This document shows, piece by piece, positions 13,001 to 28,000 of a stretch of 64,000 nt of DNA. Position 1 is the stretch's first letter; each line of letters begins with the position of its first letter. The position numbers and the translations under genes are program-made. The notes under the pieces were generated by a model. It ran no database searches and was not told the DNA's origin. It saw nothing but the letters and a program-made list of their open reading frames with translations. The DNA comes from Sapria himalayana. Its lineage: Eukaryota; Streptophyta; Magnoliopsida; Malpighiales; Rafflesiaceae. Location: assembly GCA_029783825.1 (NCBI GenBank), contig JAREIK010001333.1:1223090-1287089 (forward strand), given 5' to 3'.

Positions 13001-16000
13001 AATACGTGATATCCGACTACGTCAATAGTAAGAGTGACGAACTTATTATTGACGACACTGACCGGGCTTCAGGAATTTCATTTATGAAATTCCTGAAGAT
13101 ATTTTATGACACGACGAACATGTGTTCGTCGGTTTATACGCCCACCACTTGCATTGCACTCCGTTGCATATGCAACATTAGTAGTATGTTTAGGAAGTAT
13201 CGAGCGGACCCGACGCTTAGCCATATGGTTGCAGAGATGGAGACCAAGTACCTGAAGTACTGGTCCACCATTCCATCTCTTTATTGTCTCGCAGCATGCA
13301 TGGACCCTAGGGCTAAGGTGGAAGGGGTTGAAAACACCCTGACTTTCATTTCCTCGTGCATGAACCTGGAAGAGCCACCTGAAGGGTTCATTTACGAGAA
13401 GTTGACAGACCTGTTCACATACTACGATACTAGGTATGGTGGTGGTGGTGGTGAGACTGTGAGTACGGACACTGATACATTGTTCGGAGATAACGATTAT
13501 TCTATTAACCTAGCGAGGGGGAAACGTAGGGGTGGGCCTTCACATAGGAGCGAGCTGTCTCGGTACTTAGATACCGATTACTGCTCAATCCTATCACCTT
13601 CTGACAATAAGAATCTTGATTTATTACAGTGGTGGAAATCATATGAGTCTGCCTATCCCGTGCTATCTAGGATGGCACGGGATCTACTGACTCCTCCGGT
13701 GTCGAGCGTAGCATCGGAGTCTGCTTTTTCTGTTGTAGTGAACGTGATTTCGGATAGGAGATCGAGATTACGTCCAGATATGGTTGAGGCCTTGGCATGT
13801 TTGAAGGATTGGGAGGAATCGAGATTTAGCATCAGTGATCGTGTTGAAGCTGGGACTGTGACAGACACTGCAGTCGCATCCACATCCACTACGATGGCGG
13901 AGGAGCTGATTGCCGATGATGATGATCCATATGATACTGATCTTGATGTTGCGGCTGATGATTCTCATGATATGCCGCTTGACGAATGATGCTCATTTGC
14001 TGTTTTTTTTCGATGTTTATTTATTTATTTTATTTATACACTTTGTTTGTACTTTGTACCATACGTTGTGTTGAAACTTATACTTGTTTTATTCGGACTA
14101 TTGGTTTCAAAAGCATGATTGATAATTTTTCATTTGTGTAGTTTAATTTTTTTTTAATTTTAATTTTTACTAACTTAATGTATTTATTTATTATTTTACG
14201 ATTTAAATTTTATTTTAAAAATTAATAACTTTAAATTTTAATATATAATTAATAAATTATAATAATAAAAAAAGCTAAACTTAATTGAATTTGATAAAAA
14301 AAAAATTTTCTAATATTTGTTTGTTTTATTTAATTTTAAATGTTATAATTTTTACATAAAATTATATTTTTTAATTATTACTAATACTCTAAAGTATATA
14401 CAGAATAACAGAAACTTAATAAAATTTTTTTTTTAAAAAAAAAAATTTTTTTCTAATCTGCCAAGCACGGGCCGTGCCCGTGCTTGGCTCCCGGGACCCG
14501 GACCCCGGTTGAGCCGGTCCAGCGTTGTGGCTCCTGCCCCGCCCTGCCTGCCCTGCCTGCCCTGCCCCTGCCGTGCACCCGTGCCGCCTGGCCAAGCCGA
14601 GCCGTGCCCGCCTTTAACACACCGTGCTCATGAAAAATGGGCCATGCCGTGCTGGGCCGGCCCGTTTGACACCTCTAATAATACATATAAAATATATCTT
14701 TGTACATATTAAATATGTCTTGGTTTATGTTATTTTAAAATGAGTTGTTTGAAGTCAAAATATATATTTTTTGATTTTAATTTTGAATTGAAAATTTGAG
14801 TCAATTAAATTGAAATTTATGATATATATATATATATATATATAAGATTTATAATTTAAAGTATTCATATAATTTCAAAGATATAGATTAAAAAATTAAA
14901 ATTGATAGAATGAAATAAAAGATAATTACATAAATCTTATATAATATAAGAATGTCTATTAAGTTAAAGAAAAATAATATAAGATAATTTATTGACCAAA
15001 GTCCAAACATGATTTATAGTTTATGATGTTAGATTACTATAGAATAAAATATTTATAAGATGATTTTGACAAATATAGTTTTGATACGATAAATGTATAA
15101 GAAAAGTTATAAGAATAAAATTAAATATGCAAAGAATTAAAAAATATTTATGTATTACATTTATGTAGGTTAATATCAAAAAGAATAATTTAATCTTAGT
15201 TGAGGGAAATACAATTTAATTGAGATTAATTATTACAAAAATTTTAAATATGATTATTATTATTACTTAGGATTTGATAATTATAGTAAATATTTGTGTG
15301 CTATTATAGTTGTGTGTGAAAAGTTACAAGGATGAAATTGAAAAATGATAAAATTATGAATTATTCAGATGCAGCATTTGTAAATGAAATTAGAGACATA
15401 TCTCATTGTTTATTTATATGAAATGGAAAACAACTACAACTTCAATTAAAAAATAATTAGATTGATAAGTTAATTAATAAATATAATAGAAGAGGCAAGT
15501 CATTAAAATAATTTAGAAAAAAATAATAAAAAAAGATATGCATGCATTAAATTTATATGAAATTTGTATAATAATTATATTATTTGAACTACTAAAATTT
15601 ATATAGAAAATCTTGATTATCTTGCAAATATATTTAAGTGATTCTGATAATAATGAATCATTGAAGGAGATAATATTGTAGAGATCATACATTATTTAAT
15701 TATATGAATAAGAGATGATATAACAAAAATTAAATAATTATTTTGATTAAAAAATTAATATAAAATATAAAAGAAAAAATAGACCATCCAAAATATTGAA
15801 TGAATAAAATATGTTACTACATTTTAATTAGATTGTATAATTGATAATAAGTAGAGATAAAATTTGACTGATGATGATGATTTTAGTTGGATTGTGTCCG
15901 AGTTTTTGGATGGTGTTTAGGCAACTAAAACTCATATAGTAAAATCTTATAATATAAAAAATGTATTTTAATTATGGTTTAGGTGTGTTTTTTATTATTT

Positions 16001-19000
16001 TTATTTATATTTTATGGACGAGAGCTCTTAATATGCGAACTGCCTAATTCGATGAGCATGTACTTAAAGGGATTTTTTTTTGTGTATATTTGGATTATGA
16101 GTTTTGTTTGACTATTTTAGAGTTGTAGGTTTATTTTAACACTTTTCTACATTGTATCAAAGTAGAGTTACATTTTTTATCAAAAAAGAGGTTTTTTTTT
16201 TTTAAAAAAAATAGGGGTTTATATTCCTTGGGTTGAGTCTTGTCAGCACCATCCTCCTACTCTGCTCTCCGACATTGCACCACCTTCAGCATGCAGGTAC
16301 TATCAGATTCTATGAGCAATGGTGGATTTTTTTTACTTATAAGTGCCATGTGCTTCTGTCGATGTTGAATTTGATCCAGGAACTATGACACCAGTATCGT
16401 CTACTTAGTGTTGATGTCACCTATCATCTGCTTGTGTGCAGAATTGTTAAACAAGTGTAGTGGATTGTGGACGGGATGTGAATGGGCAATAGTTGTGTAT
16501 TAAAGATGTAAACTTAGTGTTGGCATCAATCAAGATACTGATGTGCATACATATGAAGTTTTTTTATAGTGAATATGTTGTTGCAAAAAAGGACATACTG
16601 AAGAGATTAATATTTATTTCCAAAGTGGAGGCCGAGAGCACTACAAGATATTAAAAGAGATAGACCGACTATCGGAGTTATCTGTAGATTCTCACAGAAT
16701 CCTCTGATCATGACTCTTACTAAAGAGGATTATACAATTTTTTAAATAAACTTTTGTGACTCATTTATATTTTAGATTCATGAGTTTTTAATTTAGGAAA
16801 TAACAATTATATTATAGATAATTATTTATTATTCATAATTATTTATTTTTCTTGTTCTTTGAATATTGTTATAATCAATGATAAACTATTAAATATTTAT
16901 GGTAGTAATAATATTAAACTTAAATTTTTGTTCCTTTTGCTTGTTTTTTTAAGTGGTATCAAAACTCATATGGGCCACTTGTAGATGTCTAGCCCTGCAA
17001 ATTTTGATGCTTCATATGTTCAGTTTTGGGCATGAGTGGGGTGTGCTAAAAATGTTCAACATTAGAAAAATTTTATGTAGTAGTCATGTTTACATATAAC
17101 TTTGATTTTTTCTTCCCATGGACTAGTTTTTATTCTTGTTTCCTTAATATTATCATAGTTAATGATAAATTATTAAAATTGTTTAATTATGATAACAAAT
17201 TTTCTTGGTAGAGAAGACTTAATAGATGATAAATATTATATTATCATAGTTGATGTATAAAGTTGATACTCTTATAGTTGTAGATCTTTTAGGTTATACT
17301 TCAGTGAATATACTTATTGAATTAGATATTTATTTCTTGTCTGATGAGAATCTTTTAGTTGATTTAAATACATGCTTGAGAATCATATGGAATATTTATT
17401 ATTTAACTATCAACATATTAGATATAATTTATATAGGCATTATGATTAATTATTTTTTAGATTCTTAATGATAAGTTCACTTATACTTCTTTGCATATAG
17501 GGCTATATGAAGAAATCTTCATGCCTTGATATTTTTTTAAGTGATTACGAGTACATTTGTGTAGTATTTTTGGTTTGAATTAGTCATCAATATATAATTA
17601 GAGGATGCTTATTAAAGATTTTTATATTTTTTCTTGAGATAATTTTGTCTCATACAAGAATAATAGACATATAATTATTTTGTGGTTTTGGAGAGAGGTA
17701 GAGTTCAAAGTGATGATCACAGTCACTTGTTTCTCTTTATTCTCTATCATGACAATTATACGAGACATAATCTTTTAATTTAATATTTCACAAGCGAAAA
17801 AATATGTAGATATGAAATATTTATTTCTTGGTGATAAAATTAATGATGAAACTATTAATATAATATATATTTTTATAATAGATTAATCAGTTGACATCTT
17901 CATGAATATTATAAAGAGATCAAATTATTTTTTTTAAAATTTTATGTTCTGAATATTTATATATCAACTTGAGGGAGGGTTATTATGATTCATTTGTGTT
18001 TTTATTTTTTTAAATTTTATATTATGAATGGGAACACCTAATATGTGGGCTGCCCAATCTGATAAGCACGTTGCATTTTGTAATTTTTTTTCTTTTTTTA
18101 TTGTTAGTTTATTATTTATGTTATTGTTGATGAGAGTACTCAACATGTGAGATGATCCAATCTATTGATCCATTTTGAAAGGATATTGCACGTGCATTAT
18201 TTTTGTGATTGAGTGATTTCACATTATGTTATTTATTTTAATTTGTTTTTTTTTTACATGGTACCAAAGATGAAATCATATGGGAAACAAACCTTATGGT
18301 GTGTAATGGTGCAAAACCCTAAAAAAGGAATGCACATGCATTGTACTAGCATAAGCCATAATGCATGTGGTTGTCTGTGCTATAGTTCATGCCAATGTAC
18401 ACTATCATCATTTATCCACTGTGTGTGATGGGCATTGATGTCCACTGCTTCGATGTCCTGAAGAGGTGGAAGAACCCAATTGTTTGGTAGAAGGTGCACT
18501 TGTGTGGTGTTTTTCATGTGATAGAATCCATTTCTTCATGGAGATTTAGAAGATATGGTATATATGAAACAATCATTTGTTTTTTGAGCAGTACGGTTAG
18601 ATGTAATGTGTAGAATATGAAAGATATAGTATGGTTTGAAGTAGTCACTGAGAACTTAATTTGTAAGATTTTTATATGTACTTTTATCGTTTGGTTTATA
18701 CAAATTTATTATTGACTTTTCTTTGTTATTTTGGACAAGTTATAATAGTAGAATGATTTCGTTTATTATATATATTTTGGTCATGAGAGATGATGAATTG
18801 GGGATTATATAATTAAAAAATAGTTTATTTTTTATATGATTTTTTTAAAGTAGTAGAGTCTACTTGATGGGTCATATCAAAAGTAAAATCAGTATATTGA
18901 TTAATATGGATATACGTTGGAGCACAATCCAAAAGTATAGCCTTAGTGAGAGTATTAATATTATATCTTCTATGTGACAAGATGATATTCTTCATAGAAT

Positions 19001-22000
19001 AAGATATATCTATATCAAAAAATATATATAATTTTATTAAATTTTTCATTTGGAACTATGACTGAAAGTATTTTTTTGAATTAAATGATTATCAATTTAT
19101 TATTTTTCATAATTAAAATGTTATCAATAAAATAATACATTTTTTGGAATTAATACGCAATCAATATAATAATAATATCATTGAAATTTCTCCAGAAAAA
19201 TAATATAAGAATCTATAATACATGTGTAATAAAAATATGGTGATTGCCTATAAAATCTCATTAACCAAGATCTAGATGATTACTTTAGGCCATATGTAAA
19301 CTGTATTTAATTGAAATCCTAGTAGTTGTTATATATACATTTTTTTCCTAAGATTACGGTGAAAAATATATTATTTTTTAATGAGATGTCAATAAAATAA
19401 AAATTTATACTGAGATCTTATTGATTACTTGAAAAAAAGTATCTTAATACTTTACACCATGTGTTTCAGTGAACTCACTCGTAGTAAATCTCAAATGAAA
19501 ATAAGCAGTGCATCTTGTATGTATATAATTGTCATTTTTAGATCAATTTTCATTTTATTAGTGGGAATTAATTATTATTTATATGTTTATCATATAATTG
19601 TTAGCATTTCTATTCTAGAAGGTCCTAAGTGCGCCCTACTTTTTTTTTCAAGTTGGGAATGATTGATATATATTTGTATCTATTTGATAGGGGTGCTGAG
19701 ATATTTAATACTTTTTATATTTGTTGTACTTTTTTATTTTCTAATTTTTCATTCAAATTATATCAAGCCAAGGTATTTGTGCCATCATTTAGTGGTACAA
19801 GCGTATCTTGTTAGCACCTTTTCATATCTTAAAAATAATGAAAATTTATCATCAACCAACAATAAATTTTTTTGAATGATGTACATGCTAGGAATAATAC
19901 ATATTTCTTCAAGTATGACTTGTTGCAATCTAGAATGACACAATTCTTTTGAAGAAGATATGAAATCAAATGAAGACATTAACTATTAAAAAAACTAGAG
20001 TTTGGAATGTGATATAAGATGTGAAATCAAACATTATGTAAATTTATGATTTTTTTTAGAAAAATAATTTTAAGATCAAAATTAGTGTAATCGCCTTAAA
20101 GATTATTTTAAAATAGGAATTTAGTTAGTGAATTGAGCAATAAGCCTTTTCTAGTCTCAACTCTAAGATGAAGAGTACTAAGTCTCTCATATTCATGATT
20201 ATTTCAACTCAATATAATTGATTGAACTTTTGAAGTGATTCACATAATATTTATAGGTGAACAATAATATTATCATGAGTACTTATCATGTGGACTAACC
20301 CAATGCTTCCCTTTTATTTATATATGTTAGGGTTACATTTTTATTATGTATAAATGTTTATTATTTATTTAGTTTACTTTTATCATGATATAATAGCTAT
20401 GGTTGACATACCCTAGAGAGAGTGCACAACAAAGTAGGTGTCAGTGTGGTTGTATAAGTATGGCGTGATGTGTGTGCATTTGTGTGTGATGGTGAAATGT
20501 ATTCTATGTGTGAACATGGTGTTGTGTAGTCGACAACTTGTGCGTGATGTCTAATGTGTGCCTGATAATGTATAACATGACATTGTGCAGGCTGCAATGT
20601 GTGTGGTTTTGCAAAGTATGCATGACTATGTGGTCTAATGTGATGTATTGTAGTGTGATAGTGTGGTGCACATTCGTTGTTACTATGACATTTATCTATT
20701 ATGACTAGTTGAAGTAAAAATCTTAGTTGTTACCATGTAAAAGTTATGATAGAAAAACTATATAGAACTAGTTTTTGGAGTTCATTTGTGGTTCTTTTTT
20801 TAAGAGAAGCTTGACTATTTGAGATGAAGAGTGTTTGACTATTGGTTGATTGTTAATTATTGATTGTCTTGTGGTAATCTATTGAGTTAAGAGCATCCTC
20901 AATTTTTACCTATTACACTACATATAAGATATTATGAAAATTTGTAGTATACTTATATTTATCTTGAACTACATAGATGTGTGATGTGGTGATCTTTCAG
21001 TTATGAGAGTGAGATTAGAGGAGCTCACATGGCAAAACAAAATTATTACTTATTTTAATCATTTTACTCAAGTACCTACCCAGTTGTTATGGGTATTCAT
21101 GTAAAGGTAGATGTGATTGCTAGAGCAAGACAGTGAGTATAATTTTTTAGCATGATATTGTTAGTTTCTCTACCTGACAACTTTGTGAGGTTTTGGAGCC
21201 ATATTTTGAGTAAACATATTTTTTCCTTCAGATCAGAGATTTATTATCAGATAGTCTAATACTTGTTTAGATAAGATATATAGACTCAATGGAGAATTAT
21301 CTCCTATTGCTTATCTTGGAGATGAGGAGTACTCATTGTGGTATAAGTAAATGCAAAAAATCCTCAATACAATGCACACACAACATAAAGATTGGCCATA
21401 CATGGAGAGCTATTGTAGTTATTTTCAAAAAGGAGATCATGCTCATCATAGATTATTGAGGGAGATAAATTGATTATTATATCTATTCAAGGGATCTCGT
21501 AGATTCCTCACCATAATTTTATAGAGGAATACACAAATATTTTTACTAATAAGGTAATAACAAACATTTTATATATTGTCTTGGTTGATTGACTTAGGGG
21601 TAAGCAATCACTTCACAAGTAATTGCTTATTATTTATTATTTTTTTATTTGTTCTATAAATTTTGTTGTAGCTAATGAAAAGATATTTATAATTTTTAGT
21701 TATGATAATATTTATCTATATATTTTATTTGTATCTTGATTTTTATTTATCTCTAAGTGTGTGAACAATCTATTTAAATTTTTGTTAAACAATTAAATTT
21801 TAATCTTTTTTTCTTTTCTACTAATATTATTTTGTAGGATCATAACACTTCAAAGATGAATTTCATTGGGATTGAGCAAAAATATTTTTATATTTTTTAC
21901 TACTAGGTGTCCTTTTAAGTTTTTTGTTTTTGAGTATTATTGAATTATTTACTTATTCATTTTTAATTTGGTCATCAATCTTTAATTAAATTGAAGATTT

Positions 22001-25000
22001 TGGATCTTATAAGAGATGTCTCTATATTAGATTGTGAGACATACATAGAAAAACATATCAGAGATTCCCATCCTATTAGTCATACCTTTGTGAGTAAGAA
22101 TAAGGATGTATATGATCTGATTTATCTAGATATTTGAGTACTTAATAGAGTTGAGACTCGAGATGACTTGAAATTATTTATTATTTATATTAATGATTGT
22201 AATTGTTCTACATGATTTTTTTAAACCATGTCATATTTTTTTTATTTTTCAATCATCTAATAAAAAAATAACAATTAATTTAATAAAGAATATAAAAATT
22301 ATAAAGAGTAACAATACTTTAGAATATATGTTTGATAGGCTGAATATTTATCATATTGATTATGAAATTATTTAATTAGACTTATTATGCTAGTATACTT
22401 CTACAAAATGAAATTATAAAAAAAATAAATATTTGATTAATGCGATAAAAATATTTTTTTATAGTTGAACATTCTGAAATATTTTTAGGAAAATATAATT
22501 TTAGTTATTAATTTTCTGATGAATCAGATTTAATCATTTTATATTATGTGTCTTTTCAGTCTTTTATCATTGAGATAGATTATACAGGTTATATCTCAAA
22601 CTTTTTGATAATATTTAATTTTATTTAAGATTTTTTAATATGATATGATAAGATAACACTTGGAGTTATAAATTATGTATTTTTTGATTATTTCAATGTC
22701 AAGAAAAATACATATGTCATTTGCTTCTAGATGTATATGTTAGTGTTGATATTATTTTTATTGAGCATGCCTTGTTCGTTAAAAAGTTAAACTAAGTGAG
22801 GATTCAAAAGTGATATCTAAGTCATTTATTATTTTTCTTATGGTATTTGTTGAGTTCTCAACTAGAAGGAAGGGTCATTCTTGCATTATTTTTGAATTTA
22901 TTGGATTGTATTATAATAATTTCTCTCTAGTCATCATATGTACTAAGTATAGAACAATTTAATTCTAAAAATATAATATTTTTTTGGCAAATGAATCCTT
23001 TCCTCTTGATGTTGTAGTAATCCCCGTGTCTGTTATAGTCTCAACTCTAATTGAGTTGGTTGCTGTGAGACTTGATCACAATTTTTTGAGTTTATTCTAA
23101 AAAAGAGATCTCGTGCAACTTGTTTAGAATGAAAAAAAAAATCTTTCAAGAAGTTAGAGGATCTTTCAATTAATTTTTTTGATTTTGAAATTTCAATTAT
23201 TTTCTGAAAAAATAATAAAGTTATACTTAGTATCATATTTCATAAATTTTGTCTAAATTATATTTTTTTAATCTTTATTATTATTTTTTAATCTTTCAAG
23301 AATTATTTCGTTCATGATGACACATACCATGATGAAAGATATAAATGCCATTTATTCTATTGAAATTTTGAAATTAGTTTTGAAATCTCCAGAAAGGTAT
23401 CTTTGTGGTAGCACATATGTGTTTTTATTCTGAAGACTAGACTTGATGATGAGGTAGATAATTTGAATGTGAGACTTGTTGCGAGGGGATTTTGTTAGTA
23501 TTTTGGAGTTGATTATCATGATACTTTTTATCAAGTGTTCAAGTTGATTTTAATTTGGATACTCATACTTATGGTAGTTTTTCACAGATGAATGATATAT
23601 TTGCTAGATGTGTATGAAAGATTATTAAAATCTAGTTGTAGATTGTGGAAGACCTTATGCGGCCTAAAATATAAACAATTTTAAAGAGTTTGATTTGTTA
23701 GATTTTAAGTCACAATTATTTTGTTTGGTTTGCACATGTATATTAAAGATTAATTCTTATTTTTCTAGAGGAATTCAAATGACACATTTGTTTTTTAAAT
23801 TTTAAATGTAAATGATATTTTGATTATGTGATTTAATGAGTTGAAAATTATTCAACTCAAATACTACCTTCAATCATTCTTCAGATGAAAATTTTGAGAG
23901 GCTTATATACTTTCTTGGGATTGAGGTGACCTATTATAATAGATATATTATATCGTGAGAGAGGAGATATGCCTTGGATATTGTCTTTGAGGTTATTCTT
24001 ATAGGTTGCAATCCAATAGTTATGCCTATTAATTTATTTTTTAATCTTTTATTTGATGTGAGTCCTAAAGGTGAATTGATTACATACAAATAAATTATAT
24101 GGAAATTAACTAGTTGAGTATAATCAAATCATATATAATTTTTGTATTTAATATAATTAATTATTTTTAAATTTTTTTTATGATAGACTCATCTTAATGT
24201 AACTTTTCACATATTAGGATACATAAAAAAAATATTCATGACTTGATATTAAATTTGGTGATAATGAATATGTTGAGATAGAGTAATATTCAAACTCTAG
24301 TCAAGCACCAACTTATATTAAGAGGAGATTTCCAATAAGTTATTATACTTTTTTGGATGTAAATTTGATTACCAAAAAAGTAAGATGCAATTGGTAATCT
24401 TTATTTTAAGTGCAAAAAATAGAGTACAATGTGATAATCATAACTTATTATGAAATTTTTTGGATCAGACATTTATTTGAGAGAATATCATATTTTTAGT
24501 TACTAGCAACATATATAGTATATGATTTAGTATTTTATGAGTAGATGAAATATATTAAAATATTTTTTTTTAGAGAAAAGATAAAGAATAAAATTATAGT
24601 TATATCCTATATTTCTACAACCAATCAATGTATCAATATATTTATGGAAGTTTTGATGTTGATTTTTATTCAAAGTTTGATATTTTAGATATTTGAAGGA
24701 TAGTGAGGGTGTGGTGTACTTTTCACCGTGTGCTTTGGGGAGATTTATAATCTTGTAGGAGGAGCAAGTGCAGCTTTGTTTTGTTGAATGTGAAGCTTTG
24801 CCGATTGAGAACAAAGCTTAAATACTAGTGGAAAAGTGTGTTGGTAGTTTTATTAGTTTTTATCCATTATTCTATTTTATGATGTAAGGACTCAATAGGT
24901 GGATTATCTTAATATTTTTTTTATTTATATATATATATATATATATTAGGGATTCAATTCTATTTCTACAACCGACATGTGGCCAATATTCTATTTCTCA

Positions 25001-28000
25001 TTGGTCATCATAGTTTGAGATAAAATCTAGAAAAAAAGATTATTTCTTAATGAATATAACATTAATACTAATAATTATTTTATTTATCATATTTAAGTAA
25101 TATTTATACTCTTTGAGTACTGAAATCATTAACAAATACAGAATTTCAATGTTAATTTTTGCAATTCTTGCAACTGTTGACATGTTCTGATTACAAAAAT
25201 TTCAAAGTTGGCTCAATTACAAGTAATTTCATTAAATTCTTGTTGTCTTTGGTCTACTAAAATAACAAAACTTATTTGTATTGATCAATTCAAGTAGGTT
25301 CAGTTATTTCAATGTTAATTCTGGCAAATCTTGTCGCTTTTTTCACACCCATCTCAAGTTCTTATTTGTTGCGTTTAGTTTAGCCACCATATGATAGTTG
25401 GTAACTTTTTGTAACTATTAGCAATACAAGTTGGAACATTTATTTTTCATCTCATTATTGGCATGTTATCCACAGTTTTTTTAAGTTTATTGTTCTATTA
25501 CTCAATATGGATACTGATAATGGCAGCTGCGCTGCACCTATCGTGCTTATGATGCCATGGATGAAATTATAGCTGCCATTTCAATTGCATTTAATCCTGC
25601 TGGGACTAGGTGAGAAATATCTATAAAAGGTTTGCTGCTTGCTTAGTTTTTCCTCCAATTGTTGCATGACATATATTTCATATTATAATGTAAATTAATG
25701 CTTAGGCATGCTCAATGGTCATTCTATGATATAGAGAAAGATTGCGGCTGGTTTGGAGGACCCAAAAACATTGGGAATATTAACAAGATTTATCATTTTT
25801 AAATTCTATTTTTTTCCGAATGATATCTATCACTTTTTTGTATTTGGTACCAATAGTAGTTTTTCATCACATTTAGTGAATTAAATCATGTTTATCATAA
25901 AGCTAAGTAAAACAAGTGAGGCTAACTAAGAAGGATTAAATAATGAATATACAGTTGTACATAGTGCAAAAGATTTCTACTTAGTAATAGATTTAAGAAA
26001 AATTAATATCCTTGATTATATTTTCATAAGCAATGGGTAAGACTAAGTCTGATGACTCTTGAACCTGAGATTTAGTGGCCACGCTTGGAGATATTTTCAA
26101 GCGCACCAAAGTGTGATCTCTAATTTATATTCATTAGATGATATATATAATTATATTAAATATGATATACCAAAAGGACTTGATGAATAAAATGCAACAA
26201 ATTTTCAAAGATAAATATGAAATATTACTTTTTTTTATTAATGTGTTTGTAGATCAATATTAAATCGATTCCTTGAATGAAAAATTGATTGGACACTTCA
26301 AATATTGACAAATTTTATGTGCCTTTCATGTGTTCTCTCTCAACACACTTCTCCCTAACTATAACATGCTTGTTGAAAAAAGGTAAATCTAGAATATTCT
26401 AGATAATTTTTAAAAATTGTAAAAACATTATATAATATTTTATAGAGGTTATATTTTGATGTGATGAGAAATATTTGTATTCAAATGTTATATGTCTTAT
26501 GTTTGAGATTTATTAGATGTAATTTAGATAATTTTTAAGGGTAAAATTATCTAAATATTAACTTTTTCTAGATTTTGTGTTAAGAGAGCATTGTGCACCA
26601 GATATGTCCTTTTTTATTATAGAATATTTTATAAGACTTCAAAAAATAAATTTCTACTTATTTTTTTATCTTTATTTAGATGAGATAAGTAAGTTATTAG
26701 GTACATAAAGAAGTTGGTATTTCACTATGATCATATCATTAAAAAGAAGTTATGCATGCATGGAAATTTAGAAATATTTTTTAAAAATAATATAATAATT
26801 ATAGGGAAAAAATGATAGTGTATGTGAGATTACGAGGAGGTAGGTCGTATATAATACTCAAAACTTCTACTTTGATATGAGAAATAGAAAAAGTTAACAT
26901 CTTGATAGTTTTATCCATGAAAGTTAGAAAGACTATGATGAATCTTGTGCTTGTGGTTTATTATCCCTAAACAAATGTATTTTTCATCGTATCAAGATAT
27001 AATCTTTAATATATGTATGTGTTGCAACTTTATTATGCTCCCAAAAATTATCATTTCTAACATGATCTCAAAAATTTGTTGAATGATTGTATTTCGTTTA
27101 ATAGAATTTTATATGTATATGGATCATACAAATAGTAAAGTAGACTTAATTCTAGATATTAATTTTATAGGAATTGTTGCTAGATGTTAGTAGATAGATT
27201 TTGATTTTTTTAAAGAATACTTAGTCTATAGGGTTGACTTATTTTTTTGTGTATGCTAATATTTTTATAGTATTTGAATAATATTATATTTGTTTGTTGG
27301 ACTAAGAATGATTCTCATTCTCTTATAGTTGTGTCATCGATCATTCACCATTAAAATTATATGTCATTCTTTTTATGAGTTATTTACACATCTATTTTTT
27401 TAGGTAATATGTCAACTATCATTGATGACCACTTCGATTATGTATGTTTATTTTCTAATTTCTAATATCATAAAGACAAAATGATATGATATTAAATATA
27501 TTTATGCTTTTGACTTCTTTAAATATTATTCTCGTGATAATTAATATACGCCTTTTCATGAATATTTTTTATGAAAAATATATAAGGAAATGATTAGTTG
27601 GGTTATCATTATCATACGATAGAGATGTCAAATGAGTCGTATCATGCTAACATGATCTATTTTTTCAGGCCCATTAGGGCTGCTGTGTTGTGCCGGTCTA
27701 TGTTGCACGGACACGGACACGGACACGGGGATACGACACGGCAAGATACGGGGACACGGCAAATTCTAAAAAACTAGGATACGGATACGGCTATGATACG
27801 TCATGATAAAAAAAATAAAATTAAAAATAAAAATTATTAATTATAAATATTAGGTATTTTAAAATAATTAAATATACTGTATTTTAAAATAATTTAAAAT
27901 TTTGTATTTTAAAATAATGTAAACAAAATGTTAGGTATTTTACTTCCCCCCCTTCCCCCCTTCCGAAACCCCCTCCCGCCCCCCCTTCCGAAACCCACTC

